DNA from: Membranipora membranacea
Taxonomy: Eukaryota > Bryozoa > Gymnolaemata > Cheilostomatida > Membraniporidae
Assembly: GCA_914767715.1 (NCBI GenBank)
Contig: OU612074.1
Location: 24,044,062 to 24,108,061 of the forward strand
Reading direction: 5' to 3'
Length of the DNA stretch: 64,000 nucleotides
Part shown: positions 51,701 through 60,700 of the stretch, piece by piece
How the letters are laid out: every line of letters starts with the position of its first letter
How positions within the stretch are numbered: the first letter of the stretch is position 1
Translations under genes and position numbers: made by a program
Notes under the pieces: generated by a model
What the model was told of the DNA's origin: nothing
Databases searched by the model: none
The model's input: only the letters and a program-made list of their open reading frames with translations

Positions 51701-54700
51701 AACACATAATAAATAAATAAAGAAATAACAAATATGATGGAAAAAAGCTAATGTATAATAACGTCAACTTGCAGTTCTTGAGACTGCAGCTATTATGAAG
51801 ATCTATGTGATCTCAAACTGAGTTAAGAGTTGGGTAACATATGATTAGATCATAACTTTGCATTGTCATATACTTCGCATGGGCTATTCTTTCTTTGGGG
51901 AATCACAGAACCATCGTTCTGGCCAAAAAAACAAGAGTGATTTTTGGTGTTGATCAAAATTCAATCTACATAACATTTCGATCTCATTTAAATTAATATC
52001 TAGTGACCTTGAGGTCAGGTTATATATGGTTTAGTGGTTGTCTGCTCTGCAACTGTTATCAGGTCCAATCACAGCTGTATTGAGGATGACCCATAGGAAA
52101 AGAGCCAAGGTTTGGTGCTTTCTTATCCGCTTGATGACTCTATATCACCTATCATATTAAATTAATTAGATACTGTGTAACACCCGACTGAGGCTGTTAT
52201 GGTTCAGGTCATGTGATACAGGAGGCAGCAGCGGAAAATTTTGAGAGTGAACATCTTGATACGACTATGAATCAGTTTAAACTTGATATTCAGCTCTGTA
52301 GTGAATGATATTCTGTTCCAAAGAGCTGATTTCCTTACTGGCTATTCATTTAACATTTATAAATGGGTTGCCAGGGTTGTCTGTAACTTTAACAAGCACT
52401 ATTTTATACCCGTCCTTTTAACAGAATAATAATAAAAAAAAACTCAGCTAACATACCAGTAACCAATTCCATGTTGCCAATCCAACAAAAGAAATCTTCT
52501 GTCGATCAATACCACTCATGCGTTTACCATCAGCCAAAAATCTTTATTTAGTAACTTCATTTATGCCAAACCAGTACAGTCTGTCCGCCCAGCTATTTTG
52601 AAAATTGGCACACCTCCGCGAGATAGCTTCAATCTATGTATGTATGTATGTATATGATGCTCAAATAATGGTGTGGGAGAGAAGTTATTCATCAGTTGAA
52701 ATGAAGGTAAAGAAGTGACTAAGAACGCCAACCACCCTCTACCTTTTTTAAATTAGCCCACAGGATGAACACTTTCCTGGATTTTAAATCCTGCCTATTC
52801 ACCGAACTAAAACTTCCGAAAAATTACTTTCCTTATCAAATTACCAAGTGGTTGCAAAGTTTCCAATGTTAACGTATATTAGGGTTTTCAAGAATAAATG
52901 ATAGCTGATAATTTTGCTTGTTTTACTATTCTTGGCCCGGTCCCTAAATTTAAATCCTTGTACATTTTCAACCTGCAGGGTATTTTGGACATGGGTTTAG
53001 GTAGCCTGTCTTGACTAGGTTTGTTGTGGCAGATGCTTGCCCCTTCCCACTGCAAAGCTTGTCAAGACAGGCTCAGATATAGGGTGCGATATGCAAAATA
53101 ATGAGTACTAGCAGCTGGACTTAAATGCCTGTCTGTTGATTCTGTTTTATACATTAGGATTCGCAGAAGGAGATAAAATGCTTTTCTGACGTTAGAAGAT
53201 TTTAATCGGACGGAAGTGTACTCTATCAAGCAACATGTTGTAGATTAAAGTCCCTGGCCAATTTACGACATACAAAAATGATTTGCTTCCATAGACTTTA
53301 CTTTTTGGTCTATTTTTGATACACAGCTTCCTAAGTATCCCTCGGAATATCGTCTGGAAAAGATTGTATACACAAATGGAGCCTAAGTTTCTTTAAATTA
53401 TTTTGGCTGATTGATTATAGCTTGTAATTATACAACAAAATTTACCAAAAGCCATGAGGATCATTACACATTGGTAAGCTTAATTTTGTAGAGTGATTTG
53501 TCAAAATGCCTTATCTCTGCTCTAAAAAAAGCTGTGTACTTTGGATTTCTTATATCTGTATGATGTGATGATGCAGTTTAATAACAATTTTTGTTGCCAA
53601 CCAGTAATTGAATCAAACACCTCACTTGATGCCCTGTATATTGATTGCAGATTGTTTGAGTTACCTGAGCTTATTAGTTTATAATGTTGATTTTGTGTGT
53701 TTGATAATTGTGTGGATTTACATGTAGCAGACATTATTATGTAATGATTTTGAATTAACCTAGATTGTGCAGGCACTTAGTGTGCCTTCTTTGATGAATT
53801 GAGAGCAGAGCAGTGTTCGACTTGAGAGAGAGTGGACCTGCACCAGCGTGAATAAAGATCTTTTATCCTTTAAGTACGAGCTAGTGAATATGTAGACAGC
53901 AATATATAAATGTTTTTAAGACTTTCACCATGAACCTCCCTGCCTAAGACGGTGCGCCCTGCTCGACAGCACAGAGGTTGAGGAACATTAAAAGAAACAA
54001 CCTTTAGTCGTTACATCCCCAAATCTATAATGAAAGAGTGAAGACATCGGATCATATCAGGTGTGATTATTATTATTATTTGGACGCCTAACTCTAAAAT
54101 CTTATCTGATTTTATTTTTGACCTGAGCAAGAGACATTTTAATAGGATAGCGAGTGATCCAGAACATCCACTTTTTAGTAGAGTAATACGAAACAATAAC
54201 AGAACATCCTCTTGCTTAAATACTACTTTCCGACCCAAGACCTGCAAGACTCAAAAACATGCCAAATCTTTTTCTCAACCTTAATGTCTTATTTTTACAA
54301 CATACAACCTTAACCTTTCTTAGTCCATATATTAATTAATGTACACATTCATTTTTATCATTCTCATGATACCGAATATACAAATAAACTGAAACTGAAA
54401 CTGTAGTGTGTGGTATGTCACAACAGTCATACTTAATATGAGTTATTACAATAATAATCACACAGATAAGATGATGATCAAAATTGAGACCTAGATGGGT
54501 CTCGAACCCAGGTCCGAATGCAATGCAGGCAATGTCGCTAATGCTGAGCCTAGTGGCGCGATGGTAGCGTCGTTGCCTGCAGGTATGTGGACCCAGATTC
54601 GAGTCCCAGCCAGGTCTGAATTTTGATCATCATCTTATCTGTGTGATTATTAGTGTAATAACTCATAAAAAGAATGACAGTTGTGACGTACCACAGGGGA

Positions 54701-57700
54701 AACATCCGCTTATTCCCTATGCCGATTGAAGGTGATCACCCTGGAAGTTTGAGAGGCCATAACTTCCTCAATATCTGGATTCTTAAACTTGAATTCGCTC
54801 ATATGATAGAATAAAATATGGAGAATAACATGTGATATAAAATAGCAGCCACAAACTAAGTCTTTAATGGCAAGGCTGCAATGTCTGCGCCAATTTCGAG
54901 AATTGTGTTTTCAGACAAAGAACACAAACAAGCAATAAAAAGAGTAGTATAAGTACTAAACTGAGAGGAGTAAGTGATCAGCTCCTTGGGTACTCAGGGT
55001 ATTAGGTTGAGTTGGGATTGTGGCTCCAATACCCGCAAAAAAGATCACTCCAAAGGTGTCCTATAAAGATTTTCAGGCAAAAACAGAACGAAAATAGTAA
55101 TTTTGCAGCCATTTGTTGGTGGTCATAAGGGGACGTTGTAGCGAACTTTAGATAGAACAGTTGAAACATCATATCATTTAAGGAAGAAATGGGACTTAAA
55201 CTGCGTTTTTTAACAAAGTAGATTTTGTTGTATGATAGGGAGGAATTTTGAGTATTGATGTAAATCAACATGATAATCTGATGGGGGGGTAGGACTTAAG
55301 CTGTAGCTCCACGTAACGGTGTAATCACAGACCGATGGCATGTCTAGACATGCTCGGCCGATCTCACACTGCTACACAGGCCTATGAGTTAGTATACGAT
55401 GGTCTAGTGAGTCATAGCGGCTCATAAATCAGGTGCCTTGATTGACCAATGAACTCCCTCAGTTCAATCGATTGACCAATGATATTTAATGGGCGTGTTA
55501 ACAAATGACTGGATATAGATGTCATATTAAATCCGGGTCTTTGTCACTTTGAATCTTCACCAAATAAAATTTCAGTCTTCTATAAAATTGATTTTCCTAT
55601 GCTATACTATGGATGTCGTGTCAGGACAGCTTCCATTTCCAAGTGATACAGCTATTACCTTCCATATTTTCACTTCAGCACCACTCCTATCTTTGTAGTT
55701 ATGGTCTTTGTATCATAAATAGGAGGATGTGATTTTACTACAGATATTATCAACTCCTCCATTTTTGATAGCCTGTCACGATTTGATAGATGATGTGTTT
55801 AACCACGTAATTATTGAAGCAAGCAATCAACAACCGATCAGCATAGAGGATCGTCCAGATCACTCGGGCAAAAGACCAACAAGTTCGATGTCCACTTAAC
55901 ACGAGTAATCACTCGTGCAGATCCACCGATTAACCACCCGTGACCCAAAATCGATGTAAAAATCGTGTCATGTAGCCATGGCTTTACTCGACTATCATTG
56001 ACATACCAATTGTGAAAGAAAGAAAAACAATTGCACCTTAATACTACCCGATAAACAACTTAATTAATCAATCAGATGGGTGCAGTTCTTTTGAGTAAAA
56101 TAAAGGATTAATTTAGTTACAATAACAGTGTTTTGAAAACAACTATACTGTACTTACCTCTCAGGTATCTCCGTTATGTCACAATTGCTCAGCTCTAGCT
56201 TTTTGAGACACTTCAGATCCCCTATCCGGCTGGGTAAGGTATGAAGGTTCTTATTTCCACATAAGTACAGCTCCTCTAGGTTTGTAAGTGATCCAATACT
56301 GTAATGAAAGTTATTAGATCTGTCAGTATGTACCCAGGTTTAAAGGAGCAGCAAAGCAGAAGATAATACAACAGTGCACCAATCTAATAGCCAAGGTTTG
56401 GTGCTTTCTTATCCGCTTGATGACTCTATATCACCTATCATATTAAATTAATTAGATACTGTGTAACACCGGACTGAGGCTGTTATGGTTCAGGTCATGT
56501 GATACAGGAGGCAGCAGCGGAAAATTTTGAGAGTGAACATCTTGATACGACTTTGAATCAGGTTAAACTTGATATTCAGCTCTGTAGTGAATAATATTCT
56601 GTTCCAAAGAGCTGATTTCCTTACTGGCTATTCATTTAACATTTATAAATGGGTTGCCAGGGTTGTCTGTAACTTTAACAAGCACTATTTTATACCCGTC
56701 CTTTTAGCAGAATAATAATAAAAAAAAAACTCAGCTAACATACTAGTAACCAATTCCATGTTGCCAATCCAACAAAAGAAATATTCACTATGGTTCCATG
56801 GATCGATTATGTAAGGATTTCGGTAGTAATCGCCCCATGGAAATGGCATTAAAGTCAAATTCCGATTGTGACGAATGACTTTTTGGACGCGAATATCCAA
56901 ACCGTGTTTATTCGACCTTATTACTAATTGGCGGCGTGGCTGAATGGTTAGCGCGCTTGCACACAATGCCTTCAAAGTGAATTAATGTGGGAGGCCGGGT
57001 TCAAGTCTCGGCCGCGGCAGATTTTTTTCATGTTTTTCCCATCATGGGAATGGTTAGAATCCACTGGATTCTAACCATTCGAAATTGGAGTGAACCACAA
57101 AATTGACCCATGGAACCATAGTGATTCTGTCGATCAATACCACTCATGCATTTACCATCAGCCAAAAATCTTTATTTAGTAACTTCATTTATGCCAAACC
57201 AGTACAGTCTGTCCGCCCCGCTATTTTGAAAATTGGCACACCTCCGCGAGATAGCTTCAATCTATGTATGTATGTATGTATTTGATGCTCAAATAATGGT
57301 GTGGGAGAGAAGTTATTCATCAGTTGAAATGAAGGTAAAGAACTGACTTAGAACGCCAACCACCCTCTACCTTTTTTAAATTAGATTTAAGTCCCTGGCC
57401 AATTTACGAGGTACGAAAATGAATTGCTTCCATAGACTTTACCTTTGGGTCTATTTTTGATACACAGCTTTCTAATTATCCCTCGGAATATCGTCTCGGA
57501 AAAGATTGTATACACAAAAGGAGCCTAAGTTTCTTTAAATTATTTTGGCTGATTGATTATAGCTTGTAATTATACAACAAAATTTACCAAAAGCCATGAG
57601 GATCATTACACATTGGTAAGCTTAATTTTGTAGTGTGTTTTGTCAATAACCTTCAAATTGTGTAGTGACAAGATCACTTTTGGGGAAATGTCTAGTCTCC

Positions 57701-60700
57701 ACAATTTAGGTTCTGTCCATTGGTCTGTTATATATTTGGTTATGCTATAAAATGCCACAGTGTTCATTGATCGAGTGAGAAAACTACTGATTTAAACTCG
57801 TGAGAAAGAGGCTAGAAAGACATGGAGATATCTAAAACTTGGGTGACAAATATTCTGAGTCTCTACACTATTTTAAGTCCACTGACAAACTTAAGAATTA
57901 AAACTAAAGGCCTTCATTATTCCTGACTTCTCTTCAAACTTACCCTTACTCACTCTCCCCTATGTAACGAGGCAATTTTGTGTCAACAAAATTCATTCCC
58001 ATGAATTTTGATGGCGGCATATTATAAACATTTCTGAATCTGAATTATTGTCATTACTTTCTAATGAATCAAGATTTCCCTTTTTACATTTCAAGAATTT
58101 AACAGTAGGGTCTAATGATCCGAAAACTTGTTAAACGAAAACAAAAGATAGCCATTCAATTATATGCACCTAGAAGTTGCAAGGCATTTAGTTATCTTTG
58201 GAGGAGCCATGTCCAAATCCCTTATCTCTGCTCTAAAAAAAGATGTGTACTTTGGATTTCTTATATCTGTATGATGTGATGATGCAGTTTAATAAAAATT
58301 TTTGTAGCCAACCAGTAATTGAATCAAACACCTGAGTACTAGCAGCTGGACTTAAATGGCTCTCTTTTGATTCTGTTTTATGATGCCCTGTATATTGATT
58401 GCAGATTGTTTGAGTTACTGGAGCTTATTAGTTTATATCGTTGATTTTGTGTGTTTGATGATTGTGTGGATTTACATGTAGCAGACATTATTATGTAATG
58501 ATTTTGAATTAACCTAAATTGTGCAGGCACTTAGCGTGCCTTCTTTGATGAATTGAGAGCAGAGCAGTGTTCGACTTGAGAGAGAGCGGACCTGCACCAG
58601 CGTGAATAATGATCTTTTATCCTTTAAGTACGAGCTAGTGAATATGTAGACAGCAATATATAAATGTTTTTAAGACTTTCACCATGAACCTCCCTGCCTA
58701 AGACGGTGCGCCCTGCTCGACAGCATAGAGGTTGAGGAACATTAAAAGAAACAACCTTTAGGCGTTACATCCCCATATCTATAATTAAAGAGTGAAGACA
58801 TCGGATCATATCAGGTGTGATTATTATTATTATTTGGACGCCTAACTCTAAACTCTTATCTGATTTTATTTTTGACCTGAGCAAGAGACATTTTAATAAG
58901 ATAGCGAGTGATCGAGAACATCCCCTTTTTAGTAGAGTAACACGAAACAATAACAGAACATCCTCTTGCTTAAATACTACTTTCCGACCCAAGACCTGCA
59001 AGACTCAAAAACATGCCAAATCTTTTTCCCAACCTTAAAGTCTTATTTTAACAACATACAACCTTAACCTTTCTTAGTCCATATATTAATTAATGTACAC
59101 ATTCAATTTATCATTCTCATGATACCGAATGTACAAATAAACTGAAACTGTAGTGTGTGGTACGTCACAACAGTCATACTTAATATGAGTTATTACACTA
59201 ATAATCACACAGATAAGATGATGATCAAAATTCAGACCTAAATGGGTCTCGAACCCAGGTCCAAATGCAATGCAGGCAATGCCGCTGACGCTGAGCCTAG
59301 TGGCGCGATGGTAGCGTCGTTGCCTGCAGGTATGTGGACCCAGATTCGAGTCCCAGCCAGGTCTAAATTTTGATCATCATCTTATCTCTGTGATTATTAG
59401 TGTAATAACTCTTAAAAAGTATGACAGTTGTGACGTACCACAGGGGAAACATCCGCTTATTCCCTATGCCGATTGAAGGTGATCACCCTGGAAGTTTGAG
59501 AGGCCATAACTTCCTCAATATCTGGATTCTTAAACTTGAATTCACTCATATGATAGAATGAAATATGGAAAATAAGATGTGATACAAAATAGCAGCCTCA
59601 AATTAAGTCTTTAATGGCAAGGCTGCAATGTCTGCGCCAGTTTTGCTCTCTGTTTGCAGGCAGATCAGAGCACACCTGGGGGACAACCAAATCCTACTGC
59701 AGTTGGCCTCCAGGCGTGCTCCGACCTGCCTGCAAACAGAGAGCAAACTGGCAGAGACATTGCGGCCTTGCCATTAAGGCAAAATAATTTTCGCCGCCCA
59801 TGCTTCGGGATGTGGCGCGTGATATGACATCCGATTTTAATCAACCTTGAACCAGTTTTTCGTTGACATCGCCGGAACTTTGTCTGATATCAACCTCCAA
59901 TCTTGTCTAACCGATCTACCATATGACAGTACACATTGCGCAAGTAAAACGCTGGCTGCGTAATATAGACACATCGAAGTCAACATGTGCATCAGACTTT
60001 CCCTCATAAGTCTCGAAGTTTTGTTGTGAGGATTGGTGCATACCAATGTGGGATCTAAATAAACAAATGGACAGAAATGGTAGATGAAAAGAACTGTCAC
60101 GCTGATCCTACCGCTTTCCTGGACATGTCAAAGGCTTTTGACAGAATAGAAAAATATAAAAGTAATAGAGAAGCACGCATCAAGAAAAGTTGACAAGAAT
60201 CTAATCTCCATTGTGCATGCTTCTTGGATGGCAGAGAGCGAAAAGTAAGGTTAGGCAACTCCATCAGCCTAACCTTGAAAACGAAAAATGGAACACCTCA
60301 GGGCACTCTCCTAGGACCAATTTTCTGGTTACTGTATATCGACTCACGGTCAACCAAGCACGGGACCATTGACAAGTATGGGGATGACCTCACCAAAACA
60401 CCCAAGGTCAGCAGATGATATTACCAACTGGTGTGATAACCACAATATGCCAGCCATTGCGATCGCACATCATAGATCAGACTAAATTTCTGATCTGACG
60501 TAGAGAAAAGCGCCATACTGGTGGAATCTAGGGTGCCTGTTGACACAATGCCTTTACAAAGGATATAATTGAAAATAATTCCCAGTGGAAGTAGGCTTCC
60601 ATGAAGATGCGGCTAGATCAGCTATCAATTTGGAGAATTGCGTTTTCAGACAAAGAACACAAACAAGCGATAAAAAGCGAGGTTTAAGTACTAAACTGAG

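Larger units (their letters stand above)
48140..53137. repeat. Tandem segmental duplication, unit 2354 bp (two full units plus part of a third)
   Basis: The junction sequence CCAAGTGGTTGCAAAG or its equivalent lies at 48140, 50494 and 52846. Units 48140-50493 and 50494-52845 are nearly identical (the second is 2 bp shorter from a small deletion near 52587). The third breaks off near 53137. Each full unit contains one complete LRR cassette exon with its splice sites. The near-identity shows a recent event that added one 47-residue LRR module to the gene. Confidence 0.95.

Noticed and set aside
56930-57020. A functional tRNA gene
   Set aside because: Pol III boxes and the T arm are good, but the acceptor stem mispairs and no clear anticodon arm forms; it is kept only as a tRNA-like part of a mobile element.
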